A stretch of 64,000 nt of DNA from Cystobasidium ongulense. Lineage: Eukaryota > Basidiomycota > Cystobasidiomycetes > Cystobasidiales > Cystobasidiaceae. Positions 11,824 through 23,757 of the stretch are shown piece after piece. Position 1 is the first letter of the stretch, and each line of letters opens with the position of its first letter. The position numbers were made by a program, and so were the translations under genes. The stretch covers positions 558,001 through 622,000 of the forward strand of contig BQUP01000001.1 of NCBI GenBank assembly GCA_022835595.1. Direction: 5' to 3'. The notes under the pieces are model-generated. The model ran no database searches. It saw nothing but the letters and a program-made list of their open reading frames with translations, and was not told the DNA's origin.

Positions 11824-13900
11824 ATGCCCTCGCCCGCTGTCCAGAAGCTCGAGACTCTGCCGCTCACCCCCCTCCAAAGCGCGCCCACCTCTCCCGCAAC
11901 TTCGTCGTTGCCATCCTCACGGCGCGGCTCTTCGAACATCGCATCTTCGTCTGCTGCCATTCAGCAGTTCAGAAAGCAGAGCCACGGAGCATATAATGCT
12001 GCTCGGCCGAATATTGGCGCCCTTTCAGCCGCCAGCAACCCAAATGATCGGAGATCTGCAGTCCCTACCTCTCTAGCTGCTCCCTTGAATGCAGCCTCCA
12101 ACACACTCACAAGCTTATCATCTATCAAATCCACCAACGCATCTGGTCTTTCGTCGGCTGGCCGCAAAGAAGGAGAGGCAACTCCAGAGGGTTCAATATC
12201 AGCATCCAAGGCCTCCCAAGGCCAAGATCAAACAGAACAAGTAAGGCAAGCTGTAGAAGAAGAGCAGATGCTCCCACAGCTGCCAAATGGCTCGAATTAC
12301 GTCGAAAGTGCACTGGATGATGAAGATAGTACCGATGAAGAAGCGGACATTGACGGAGTAACAAGAACTGGCAATGCACGGTTCCGCAGCGGTAGTCGAC
12401 GTTTATCACGCTTGAGTAGTACACTAGGAGAAGGTATAACCGCCCACTGGAAGAAGCCCCAGTCCCCTTCGCCAGCAGAAGCAGCTCCAAGTCAACCCTC
12501 ACCAGGTGTACCTACTCCTATGCCGCCCAGTATACTCAAACAAGCGATACAGAATGACACGGCTACACACACAAACTTGATCCCTTCACCCCTTCCACCT
12601 TCAGCTGGTTTACCGAATATACATGCAGAAACCCAGAAGAGCGCGTCTGCGCAGGCCGAAGAGACATTGTCGCCTATAGAGCAGGCGAAAAGGCTTGCGG
12701 CCTACAGAGCCGTTGATGTGCATGTAAAACCGCATCATAGAGTCATAGGTATCGGATCGGGAAGTACTGTTCCTTATGTCGTGGATAGGCTACTGGAACA
12801 GGGCGAGGAAGCCAATAAGAAGCGCTGGGTGAGTTGCCTTTCGATAAGCGAGACAAAAGCAATTAGCCTAACGTCTTGTACGTTACGAAGTTTGTGCCAA
12901 CAGGTTTTCAATCAAAAGAGCTTATCGTCAATGCCGGCCTAAAGCTGGGCGATGTCGGTGCGTATAATCATATACACTGAAACGTACAGGCCTTCGAGCT
13001 GAGACTGTACACTGGGCTAGATCAATTTCCAGTCATAGATGTCACAATCGATGGAGCTGACGATGTAGACTGGGCATTAAACGCAATAAAGGGCGGAGGT
13101 GCATGTCATTTGAGGGAAAAGGTTCTCGCCGAGGCAGCAGAGGAGTTTATCATTGTTGCGGACTATAGAAAGAACAACATGCTACTTGGACAGGTATCGT
13201 TTCATTTGTCAGACAGAGGCACTTCACCGAGGTCTAATGGACTTTCCTTCCCGCAGAGCTGGACCAAAGGCATTCCAATTGAAACACCCCCATTCGCTTA
13301 CTCTAAAGGTGAGCTAAACCGACACTTGCACGATGCTCGAACGATGAAAGAGCTTGCAGACTAAATAGACTGCTGTCCTAGTCTTTGACAACCTGGAGCG
13401 GATACCAGGTTGCATGATTGCAGAGCTCAGGATGGGTATAGCCAAAGCAGGTCCTGTTGTGACAGTAAGCAAAACTCTCACGAGAAAAAGCGCCATTGGT
13501 TCACAATCTAAGTGCGTCTCGACGACAGGACAATGGCAACTTCGTGATTGATGCTCCATTTGACGAAGCTTACATGCGCGAACCAGAGAGCTTACTCGTG
13601 AAGATCAAGATGCTTACGGGCGTAGTCGAAGTCGGGCTATTCTGCGGTATGGCACGCGCCGCGTATTTTGGTAATGCCGATGGAAGCGTGACGGTGCGGT
13701 GGTCAGATGGTCAAGAAGAAACACTCAGAGATGGAGAAAAGGCCAAAATTACTGCAGATATGATTGATGAGAACTTCAGACCTACAGACGTGCTTCTGAG
13801 TTACAAGCTCCCCCAGTCTGAACCAGCGTCGAACACGGACGGATTGGAGGCTGGCAAGCTTAAGCAGAGGTTGGAACAGTTGCGTATGACAAGCACATGA
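11824..13900 (+). CDS. RKI1: Ribose-5-phosphate isomerase with long N-terminal extension
   Basis: Interconverts ribose-5-phosphate and ribulose-5-phosphate in the non-oxidative pentose phosphate pathway. Six exons (11824-12828, 12891-12957, 13021-13193, 13257-13308, 13382-13464, 13529-13900) join in phase to 583 residues. The RpiA-type domain starts near residue 282 (SPIEQAKRLAAYRAVD). It shows RVIGIGSGSTV (phosphate loop), VPTGFQSKELI, VIDVTIDGADDVD (catalytic Asp pair), AIKGGGACHLREKVLA and the C-terminal GVVEVGLFCGMA. The first 280 residues are Ser/Thr/Pro-rich with an acidic patch and are absent from ordinary RpiA enzymes (about 230-260 residues). The ATG at 11824 is the first in frame. 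An internal ATG nearer the domain could also be used, but none stands out. Confidence 0.93.
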
Positions 13901-14064
13901 GTATTAAGCGGGATGCGAATGTAAAGAATATCAATGCTATGTTTGCAAGCTATATACACAAAGGCTAGTTACCCTGCACCTTGGGCAATCACGCAGTACT
14001 TTCGATCTTGCGTTTATGAGACTATGCCTATGCAAGGATATATTTGATCTCTTCTATGTAGACG

Positions 14065-17000
14065 TCAAGGCTGACGACCTTGTCGCGTGGCGGTCTCGTC
14101 CGACTCATCACCGCTTGTGCTGCTATCTAGATCGCTTGAATCTGCACCAAACACCACGAACGCCTTTACTCTTTCACCATTGTGCCGCGTATGCGCTCGA
14201 TGTGAGCGTTTGATTGAACTTCGCGAACGAGGGCGCAAGCTCTCTGCTGCTGAGCTCTGATTTGTCGGCGTGCGTGTATTATTGGCCCCTCTCGGCGTCC
14301 TATCGCGCGCCGAAGAATTGCCATTCGACCCTTCTCGTGGGTATGTCTCATACTGCCGCAGATGCTGAGCTGACGAATGCGAGAGATCGTATTCGTTGGG
14401 TGATTTTGGTCCATCGTCTCGGTGATAGCCGGGCTGACTAGGCGGTCGGGTGTTTGGGACTCCCTGGTGTCGCTCTATAAATGTTGAGGCTTCCCATGAT
14501 GGGCTCAATACAACCGGTGCGTTTTTCTGCTCGTTTTTACCAGGCACAGCAGTAGGAGGTATCGTGGTGCTAGAGATATCATCGATATCAAATTTTCCGT
14601 CATCCTCATCTTCGCTCTCATTTGCGACGGACGTGGAAGTGCTCGTCTCATCCCTGTCTTTGGCACTCGATGTTGAACCGACCGGAGCCTTTGTAGCACC
14701 ACTAGCATTTGACGAGGGCACTGCACCAACCTTGTAGCCACTTTCAGCTTGAGCTTTTGATAAAGCAGAATCATGCGGCTCTTTCCGGTCATGCTCCAAC
14801 ATTACGAACGATTTCTGCCGCTGTCGCTCGTTCCACTTTAGGGTACGGGTGATTGCTTGGAACCAGTCTGTGCTTTGCTTATCGGCACAAACAGTTGGGA
14901 AGGGATACGTTGACGCAGTAACCTTAATATGATCACCCTCTGCAAGGCATTAAAGAAGATGGCTCAGTATCATAGACGACGGAAACCGAACTTGCAAGCC
15001 TCACGACGAAGTTCTACACGTCCACGACCGTCGAACGAGGCCCATGCTGTGCTTCGCGAGTTATACGGCACTGCGATGCGCAGATCCATGCTATCTGGAA
15101 GCAGCATCGGTCGGAACGATAGCGTGTGCGGGCATATAGGGGTGATGAGTAGGGTCGGAATCTCGGGATGCACCAGACTGCCACCGGCGGAGAGCTGAAG
15201 GGGCTATTTAGCAGAGACACAGCTACACCAGGACAGCGAGCTTCTTACAGAATAAGCAGTCGAGCCTGTAGGCGTCGCAACACATAGACCATCCGCTTGG
15301 ACAGTTGTGAGATGGTGTTCGTCACCTGATAAAAAGCACAGTCAGCTTTGCCGCTGTTTGGACTGTCCCGTCATGCTCACCAAACAGCTCCAATAAGCTG
15401 ACATATGGACTTGGTCCTCGATCAACCACCAAGTCGTTGAGCACCTCGAAGCTTTCGACAGGCCTCGTAATAGAACACTTGACCTCTTTGTCTTTTCGAC
15501 CGGACGAGCCTGCATTGTAGGTTCGGCTTTCCAATTTCGTCCATTGTCCAGGCTCAGAGGTCTCTAGATATAGCTGACCGGATTCAGCTGATCTTATGAC
15601 CCTCGTATGTTTGTCTTTCGACTCGTCTTGGTCGTCTTCATGAACAGCACGATAGATGGTAGCCGTGAATCGCATCCGAAGGTTTACGCGAACACCTTCA
15701 TTGATTGCCATTTCTAAAACTGATTTGTAATTGGAGAAATCGAAATTTGTTAGGAAACCGAGGGAGCCGAGGGCGAATGGAATGACGGGCGGAACGACGT
15801 GTTGGAATAGCCAGGATGTAAACAAGACGGTACCATCGCCTCCGAGCTAACATACAGCAAAAGGCTTAGCTGCAATGCATTGTGAAGAGGAAATTATAAA
15901 CTGGACACCAACTCACGGTCAATACAAGGTCGAAAAGCTGAGGGCTTTTGGAGCACATCTCGGCCGTCCAGTATCGGAGCAAGCCGGTCTGTTCATCACC
16001 CGTATTGGTGTTTGATGCAGGTGTACCACTTTCATTCGATGCAGCGGTCGTGGCGAATGCTACTCGTTGACCTGGAGTTCTGGTTCCATCCGATACACTA
16101 TTTGCACCCTGGCCAGTACTTTGACTTTGCCGTCGTGCGTTCTCCTTTTCTAGTTGTCGGTCTATCTGCCGCGTGACGAGTGCTTCTGTGAGCTTCGTCA
16201 TTGGTTTTGATAAGCCAGGGGCTGGAGTCGTGGCTCCTGAAGACTGTGATGAGTGGGAGTTGAGGTAGTTGCGATCTAGAGCTGAGAGGGAAGCGGTACT
16301 ATTGCCTAAGTCGGATCGCGTCATGCCAAAGAGATTGATGGAGGAGGCGCCACCCGATTGATTTGAGGTTCTTCTTGAAGAGCTGCGACGAGGTGTAGCG
16401 GATCCCGCCGGTGTATTTGCCCCTTGGGATGAGGAGGCAGCCTGATTTTGATTGTGGTGATGATGCGAGTGATGGTGGTGATGGTGATGATGCCGCGATT
16501 CATTGCGGAACAATGAAGGGTTGTCGCGCTCAATTCCAGCTGCATCGAAGCGTTTGCTCTTCTTGAGCTGAGAATCGACGTAGACTATAAGTCCTCTACT
16601 CCGGCCATACCGGGGCGTTTTCATGAGATACAAGGCAATCTCGCGCGTCAGCTTGATGAGTTGGTTGTCTCGGGCTTTAGTGACGATCAGAACCGACTGG
16701 ACGTTGGACTTGACTCTTGCTCTACCTAATTCTCGTGACATTTCTCGAACCGAAACGGCGGTTTCGGCTAGCTGACGGGTGAGTGATCTTCCATCGACGA
16801 GCTCCTCGGCCTCCGAATCGAAATCGTCACCGTATCCTTCATAGTAGTAAGCGCCTTGATCATCGCTCGAGCTTTCCTCTGCCACTTGCGCTCGTGCATC
16901 TTCTGCACTTGGTAGAACGGGACTAGTAACGAGAGCACTCTCGTCATCGAGCGAGTCTACCGACACATCGCCAGCTTCTCTCGCGTCTTCCAGAATGATG

Positions 17001-17392
17001 CGGGCCTTGTCGCTGGAGCCAGCAGAGCTGGTTGATCCTGGCTGAGCCTTGCGTGCTTGAGATTGCTTGCTCTGCTCTAGTCTTCGCCGTCGTCGCTCTC
17101 TTCGCTCGGCTGATCGACGAATGCGCTCTTCCTCGTTCCGCCTGAGACTATCTTCGAGTGACTGGTTGATGTGGACTGCTGATGGCGATGGAAGCGGTAT
17201 GTTTGATGGGCCAGGTGAGCGTCCATGAGAGGCTGCGCGAGGTTGGCCGTCCTTGCTGACTGACGCTTCGTTGCTGCCGCGACCGCGAGAGGTTGAACGT
17301 GCTCGCGGGGCAGCTGAAGAGACTTCCTCCATCGGACTGGCTGATACTATTGCTGGATGAAGAGTGCTACCGCCTGCTGCTGCTGTCGACAT
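14065..17392 (-). CDS. UTR1: NAD kinase with low-complexity insert and His tract
   Basis: Phosphorylates NAD to NADP using ATP, setting the NADP(H) pool. Five exons, read from the complement of 17392-15917, 15846-15381, 15325-15249, 15194-15005 and 14939-14065, sum to 1027 residues, about twice a typical fungal NAD kinase. The first domain strand is at residues 232-240 ([13 protein letters not shown]). The GGDGT catalytic motif is at about 494-498, followed by [35 protein letters not shown] and [14 protein letters not shown], all diagnostic. Between the first strand and GGDGT lies an insert of roughly 170 residues with a His tract ([13 protein letters not shown], about residues 301-313) and Ser/Thr/Gln runs. 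The N-terminal 220 residues and C-terminal 260 residues are also low in complexity. The ortholog symbol is by family only. Confidence 0.93.
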
Positions 17393-18267
17393 CTGGTGTT
17401 CGGGTTTGAGAGGTGCAATTGCTTATGCTCAGCGGTGCCGACACAGCATAGCCGTTCAACTCGCGCAGAAAGTGTCCGGGTAATTCTTGTATCGCCGATT
17501 GATGCGTATTCGAGACACTCAACGACGTCCAGCGTCAGTATTGCTGCTCTTCCTCTTGCTCTTGGCTTGTCCTACAGATTTGCGGTTCTGGGTTGGAGAA
17601 GAGCTAGGAATACGCCACAGACTACAGAGGGAGGGAAGGGAAGCAATATGACATTTGTTGTTATTCAGCTGCTAGCCTTGCTTGCAAGCAATTGTCAAGA
17701 CTCCCAGAGCACACGCTACCGTCCCTTCTACAACGCTTCCACAGCTCGAAGACGCCTCGCCATGGCTACAGTAGCTACCGCCCACCCCAAGATGCCCACG
17801 ACTTTTGCGCTGACAACGGTGCGAGCTTTGTGATGGGAATACATTGCATGTTTCAGAGGGAGCTATGAAGGTAACTCCAGAGTAACAATGGCACGAATCG
17901 GCCAAGTGTGAGCATCTTGGACGATATCCAGCTGCAGGGCAGCCTCAGTCACGTGCCAGCAATGTGCATGCGGTTTACAAGAGCAGTAAAAAGGCATCTT
18001 GTCGGAGGAGTGCAACCCGTTGGCATGCAAGAAGTGATCCCAGACGCTACCTCATCCAGTATGGCCCCATCGGCTTCTTGCTATCATGCGACCCATCCCC
18101 ACTACTGTATCTCCGCATATCGCGTCGGTCGCCGAATACCTTTATAATAGCTGCTGTACCTGACAGCATGCACGCCGAGACTCGACGATAGCAGAGCCAG
18201 TTGGCAGCGTCCCTTCCTTCTTCCCCACCAACTTTAGCTCTACGGTGCTCTGCTGTCCTGCTCCACC
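17393..18267. other. Divergent promoter region (NAD kinase / next gene)
   Basis: About 875 bases between divergent start codons. No coding frame is supported. A TATA-like TTTATAATAG near 18138 lies about 130 bases upstream of the plus-strand ATG at 18268 and may serve it. Confidence 0.5.
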
Positions 18268-19210
18268 ATGAAAGCTCTCTCGCGTACTTTCCGCACCTCT
18301 TCAGGCGACGATAAGGACGTCGGCAACCAGCATGCCGCCGCCAGCAGTCGCGGGGACGGACAAGTGGCGTCGTCGAATGGCTCCTCGTTGAAGGAATCCA
18401 GTCGAAGCAGCAGTGGCAGCAGCAGCGACCATTCAAACAGCAGCAGTAAAGGGACTCGTTCCTCATTCTCAAGCTTGACGTCTCTCGGGAGCAGTGCCAT
18501 CCGTTCATTCAGCGGGGCATCTTCCAAATGCATGCCAGAAGACGAGGAGGAAGAAGCAATAATGAACTACCTTCAGAACTCACCTGTTCCTGACAACCCT
18601 ATCGACTTCATATCGGCTGCGTACGCTCCATTGTTCAACACAACCGCAGCTCTGCCAAAGCACATGCAAGGTCGGTATAAATGCAAAAAGAAGAGAAATG
18701 TCCCGTTTGATATGGTGAAAGTGTACCATGTTCCGAGGTATTTCGACTCTGGTTTCACCTATGAGCACAATGGAGAGAAGAAAGATCTAGATGGTACGTA
18801 GTTCTGTCTGCGAGCAGAATGTCCAGCTGACCCATCGGGAAAAAATCAGGCCTCTTGCTTGTTGCGGAAGACTTTCACAATTCAGAAGCGATGAGAAATT
18901 TGAGGACTATCGAGAGAGCGGCTGTAATGGATAAGAGAGTACGGCATAGCATGCAGAGAGCTTCTGTCTTTTTTCACGACGAGTCTATCCATCATCCTAA
19001 AGATGGGAATGATGAGCCGGTGCATATGCACATTTATTCCATCGTTACAGTAGATCATGGAAAGGTGCGTAAAGCAGAGTAAAGAAGGAGGGAGTGCATC
19101 AGCCTGACTAGCCTTGGCCGCTTGTTTTGTAGATCGTGCATGACCACATTGTGGTCGACCAGAGTGTTTTAGCGAATCGGCATGCAGACTTGGGATGTTG
19201 CGTGCAGTAG
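18268..19210 (+). CDS. Hypothetical protein, possible NTF2/SnoaL-like fold
   Basis: Three exons (18268-18793, 18850-19064, 19133-19210) join in phase to 272 residues. The first 90 residues are Ser-rich. A compact domain follows, starting NYLQNSPVPDNPIDFIS, with MVKVYHVPRYFDSGFTYEHN, then LLLVAEDFHNSEAMRNLRTI. A C-terminal beta-rich segment (VHMHIYSIVTVDHGK then IVHDHIVVDQSVL) ends in DLGCCVQ. The alternating strand pattern near the end recalls NTF2-like (SnoaL) domains, but I cannot name a family. There is no signal peptide or membrane helix. The CC near the C-terminus could be a lipidation site, which is a guess. Clean introns make the gene solid; its function is unknown. Confidence 0.72.
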
Positions 19211-19644
19211 ATGCGGGGACTTGTCTTAGTAGTGTGCTAAATACTAGTATATAGTTTAGATAAGCGACAGGTCGATGTGTGTATCTTTAGGAAAAGTTTT
19301 TCTCTCTGGCTGGGACCAGTCCGTTCCCTCTTGGATGCGTTAGAGTTTTCCATACCTTCAACGAGCAGCTCGAGAGTAGCACAGAATAATCAGCAGTAAT
19401 TCTATGATGTAGCTTGTATTTTCAGTTCTATTCTTCTGTGCTTGTAGTGGGCAGTGCGTATCTATCTTGCATGTTTTTCTGTCCGCTATTCTCAGCCTTC
19501 CTCGCCGCCTCTCTGCGAAATCTTCCGCCGGCGACCGCGGGAAGTGCAAGGACAGGACAGGGCAATCAAGGCGGAAAGAGAGATACAATACATCGACGAG
19601 CACTCCATCCACCACTCCCCCACCACCCTCGACATCTTCATACA
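19211..19644. other. Intergenic, eL31 promoter
   Basis: 434 bases between two plus-strand genes. This should hold the 3' end of the upstream gene and the eL31 promoter. It is C/T-rich close to 19600. Nothing else is visible. Confidence 0.5.
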
Positions 19645-20599
19645 ATGGCTCGTGGAACAAAGACCGCAAAGCCCGAGAGGAAGCAGAAATCTGTTAGTCG
19701 AGCTGGATGGACATGGATGGGACAATCGAGATGGTGATGGACAGAGCTGATGCTGTGGAATTGCTCGCTGCAGGCCCTCAATGAGGTAGTCACCCGTGAA
19801 TACACCATCCACCTCCACAAGGTTCGTCAAGACTGTTGAATGGAGCGCTGTTGCTGGCGAGATTCGAAGAGCGTAGGCTGGCTGGTGGCATAATGGGCTG
19901 CAAGTGGAGGACATTCGAGATGGTTGGCGGGCGGGCAACAGGATAGCTAGTTACACAAGAGAGGGCAGACAAGCCCGTGAAGGACTAGCCGATGCTATGT
20001 CGCAGAGAGCAGGAAGAGAACGGATGGAGCTTATGGAGATGCCTGCCATTATGACAATTTCGCAGCCAGCCGAAGCCATCGACCGACGCCAGCAAAGCAG
20101 CTCTGAATGCTACCAAAGAGCGCCGAAACTAACGCCAATATTGCATTTTACAGCTCACAAGAGGACTCGGCTTCAAGCACCGAGCACCTGTCGCCGTCAA
20201 GGAGATCAAGAAGTTTGCTCAAAAGGCAATGGGAACAAAAGATGTCAGAGTTGACCCTTCTTTGAACTCTGCTACATGGGCTCTCGGTGTCAAGTCCGTC
20301 CCAAGACGTATCCGCGTCAGACTATCCCGTTAGTTGAATTCCTGAAGAATGAGGAGCGTGTCAGATGGCAAGAATACTGACATTCTGCAATGTGATTTTC
20401 CAGGCAAGCGCAATGACGATGAGAACGCCAAGGAGAAGCTTTACGTCGTCGCTACACACGTCCCTATGACCGAATTCAAGGTGCGTTATACAACTATACG
20501 GCTAGAGAGACGGAACCCTCGTCCTCGAGAAGCTTTGACTGATCCTGTTCTTGCTTCTCACAGGGCCTGTCAACGCAGACCGTCGAGACCGAAGAGTAA
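19645..20599 (+). CDS. RPL31: 60S ribosomal protein eL31
   Basis: Component of the large cytosolic ribosomal subunit near the exit tunnel. Five exons (19645-19692, 19774-19821, 20154-20328, 20404-20480, 20564-20599) give 127 residues, close to the usual 113-125. Diagnostic stretches are [56 protein letters not shown], then [15 protein letters not shown]. Intron 2 is long (332 bases) and could host a small RNA, though none is recognisable. Three of the four introns open with T at position +3 (GTTAGT, GTTCGT, GTTAGT), unlike the GTRAGT used by most neighbours. Confidence 0.97.
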
Positions 20600-20933
20600 A
20601 TGCAGTCAAGAACGATCAACACCACTATTACGATCTTCTTTCAGGCTAGTCTAGGCGCTGTCGCACTCGCAACCTTGTACTAGTCGTGCTTTCATTTCTC
20701 TCTGTGTCTGGGCCTGTGCAACCTCGTCTTTTTGCATACTCTGGAGCGTGATGAATGGGACTGACGGCAGTTGAGTGCATGCTGACTGCGATAGTTGATG
20801 CGAATGCATTACAGAAAGATAGTCAGTCGCGTGCTTGTTCTTTTCTCTCGATCAGCGACTTGTTCGCCACGACATTGCTTTCGAGAGGAACTGCCTTGTG
20901 GTGATTGTCTGAACATCCATCTTGAAGCATCCA
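20600..20933. other. Intergenic between eL31 and the ABC1-like kinase
   Basis: About 330 bases between two plus-strand genes. No coding or RNA feature is recognised. Confidence 0.5.
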
Positions 20934-23757
20934 ATGCTGTATGGCACCTCGTCAAGTGCGGCAGTCGCTGCCCTTGTCGCTTCTGCACGCTCGTCTATGC
21001 TGAAGCAGCCGGCAGAGGCAAGATGTCGTCGCTTTTTGTCGTGCCAGCGCGATCTGCATTCATCAAGATGGACATCTTTGCAGTGGCAGGACGGCTCAGC
21101 TGGAGCAAGTAGTAGCACGTCCTCGGTGCGCTTCAAGGTAGCGTCTAGAGGTCTATCGACAGCCAGCTCGACGGCCAGGCATTCGTCTGGAGGCACCAAG
21201 GGAAGAGGATCAGCAATATCGAGACGGGCTGCAACTCCGACTCCAGACAAGAGCATAGCTGGCAGACTCACTGGCCGGTCATCAAAGATACTGAATCGTA
21301 ATCTGGCAAGTATATGGTCAAGACAAGCTTCAACAGTCGCATCGCCTGCGGAAAGTGCGAACCCATCAATACCATTTACGCCTCAAAACAACAACAATCA
21401 GAATGCATCGAGCAATACCGACAACACCAACACTAATTCGAATAGAGTCAAAAAACCAAGAAGACGGTATTGGGTCCTATCGATAGCAGCTGCATTCGCA
21501 TTAGCGGGCATAGTAGGGTGGAATTTCATACCCCCTGTACGACGATTTATTATTGCCGTCAAAAGATGCGCTATAGTAGCTATCGCGGTTGGGCAGTGTA
21601 TAATCGATTACAAGGTACTGTTCAGAAAGGAATGGGATGACCCACTTGTCAGACACAACGATTACAAGGCCTGCCATAGTGCGTAAAACAAGGCTGCATA
21701 CATCGCGAACAATAGCCTTTACTGATGCAGGTATAAACATATTGCAGAACGATGCGCGGAGAGGGTTCTACACGTACTCCAGGCAAATGGAGGTATATAT
21801 ATCAAGCTTGGACAGCACCTGAGTGCAGTACAACTAGTGCCGGAAGAATGGTCGTCGACTATGAGACCTTTACAGGTAGGCTTTTATCTGTTACAAACAT
21901 ATCACAGATATCAACTGACACCGCTTTATTCGATAGGATCAATGTCACCCTACGCCGTGAGTTTTAGCCAAAGCTAGGCTCATCCTTTCAAGATTACCTC
22001 CTGACATGACTTTGCTTGTGCTTTACCATGAAACAGGATTGACCAAGTTCAAGCCCTGTTCCTGAACGATGTTGGCGAGCCTCTGGATAATCTTTTCACC
22101 GACTTTGACCCCAATCCTATCGGAGTTGCGTCCCTCGCCCAGGTTCATATTGCGGTCGATAAGCTCACCGGCAAGAAAGTAGCTGTTAAACTTATGCATC
22201 CTGATTTGCAAGAGTTCACAAGACTGGACATGACTACGACGTAGGCCATTTCCCCTTTACTTATTGGCAAGTGAGATACAACGGCTGACTAGCCCATTCC
22301 AATCAAACATCGCAAATACAGATTAATCATGCTCAAGGTCGTGAAATCCTTCTTTCCCACGTTCGAGTTCACCTGGCTAGGAGAGGAAATGGAGCAAAAG
22401 TACGTCTGCCTTTCAGTTTACATGGTGTGTGCTACGAGGGAGAGCTGTTTTGACTTTCTTGCCCGTTTTCTCCTGCTAGTCTTCCACTCGAAATGGACTT
22501 CCGTCACGAAGCCGCCAACGCGAAGCACTGCAAAGCGAACTTTGCCAAGTTAAAGCGTACTTCATTGGTCGTACCCGAAATCTTATGGTCTCAAGAGAGA
22601 ATACTAGTAATGGAATTCATCGAAGGTGGACGTGTTGATGATCTTGCATATTTAAGTGCACATGGTATTGATAGAAGTAGGTCATACTTGACTGTCCTGC
22701 CATTCTACCACAAAGTAAAGACTGACCTATTGTCTTGGTATGTTGCCACCCATAGATGCTGTGTCTTGCGAAATTTCAAGAATATTCTCGCAGATGCTCT
22801 TTATTGATGGTTCATTCCATGGCGATCCTGTCAGTGCTTATGTGTACTAAATAGTCAAGTAGGTGCTGACCGTATGCTCCTCCTTGCAGCACGCAGGCAA
22901 TCTTCTCATCCGACCCGTCCCACATGCCGCACGAGGATCTTCCAGATCAAAACACAATTTCGAGATAGTACTACTAGATCACGGATTATGGTTTGATATC
23001 TCTTATGAGCTACGCACAAACTACGCACGGTTATGGCTAGCATTCATGAAACCTAAAACACCAGAGGTAGATGCAGAGAGAAGGATGTATGCTGAATTAG
23101 TAGGAAATATCCAACCTGATTTATACCCTATCTTTGAAGCTGCAGTCACTGGAAGACCAGGTATCGCAGAAAGTGATTTTGATGAAAAGACGGGCGGGCT
23201 GAAGGGAACTCTCGAAGGTAGCTTGGTAGGGTTGACTGTACAGACGGAGGAAGAAGCTCAGAGACTACGGAATGCATTCGCGCAAGAAGGAATGTTGGAG
23301 AGCGTGTTTGAGCTTCTGAGGAGGGTGCCTAGACGCTTGTTGATGGTCTTGAAAATCAAGTGGGTGGACTTTGCTTTGCTCTCCTTGTTAGGTGTCCCGG
23401 TCGCTAAATGTTAATGATCCATCTTACAGCGACCTCACAAGATCACTTGACAAGGCCCTCAACCCGTCACATCCACCGTGGCGGATATGGCTCATTGTAG
23501 CCCGCTTCTGCTGCTTGTCCGCGTACTATGACGATGTCATTCATCTCAAATCGCCAGCGTGCAAGCTGAGTGGGCTGTCCCTCATCCGAGCCAAGTTCAC
23601 TACCTGGGTCAACTTTGAGATTTGGTATCGAGGGCTGGGCATGGTCGAGTGGCTAGCCGATAGGTATGCAAAGTACACCAAGGCGAAAGCATGGACTGTC
23701 GGACTGATACGAGGGGGATGGAGAGAAGCGCAGGCGAGAGAGGCTGGACTGCTGTAG
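20934..23757 (+). CDS. MCP2: Mitochondrial ABC1/ADCK1-like atypical kinase
   Basis: UbiB/ABC1 atypical kinase of the ADCK1 branch (yeast Mcp2/Cqd2), an inner-membrane protein linked to coenzyme Q distribution and lipid homeostasis. Nine exons (20934-21678, 21748-21875, 21937-21956, 22037-22240, 22322-22399, 22480-22676, 22756-22829, 22890-23359, 23430-23757) join in phase to 747 residues. The Arg/Ser-rich start suggests mitochondrial import, and one membrane helix follows (YWVLSIAAAFALAGIVGW). Family marks are GGIYIKLGQHLSA (KxGQ), VASLAQVHIAV (Ala-rich loop), KKVAVKLMHPDL (VAVK lysine), LPLEMDFRHEAANAKH, FHGDPHAGNLLIRP and IVLLDHGLW (catalytic and metal sites). Exon 3 is only 20 bases. The kinase motifs are intact. 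The N-terminal 180 residues are longer than usual. Confidence 0.93.

Noticed and set aside
19693-20153. Possible box C/D snoRNA in eL31 introns
   Set aside because: Only loose matches to C and D boxes at wrong spacing; no terminal stem.
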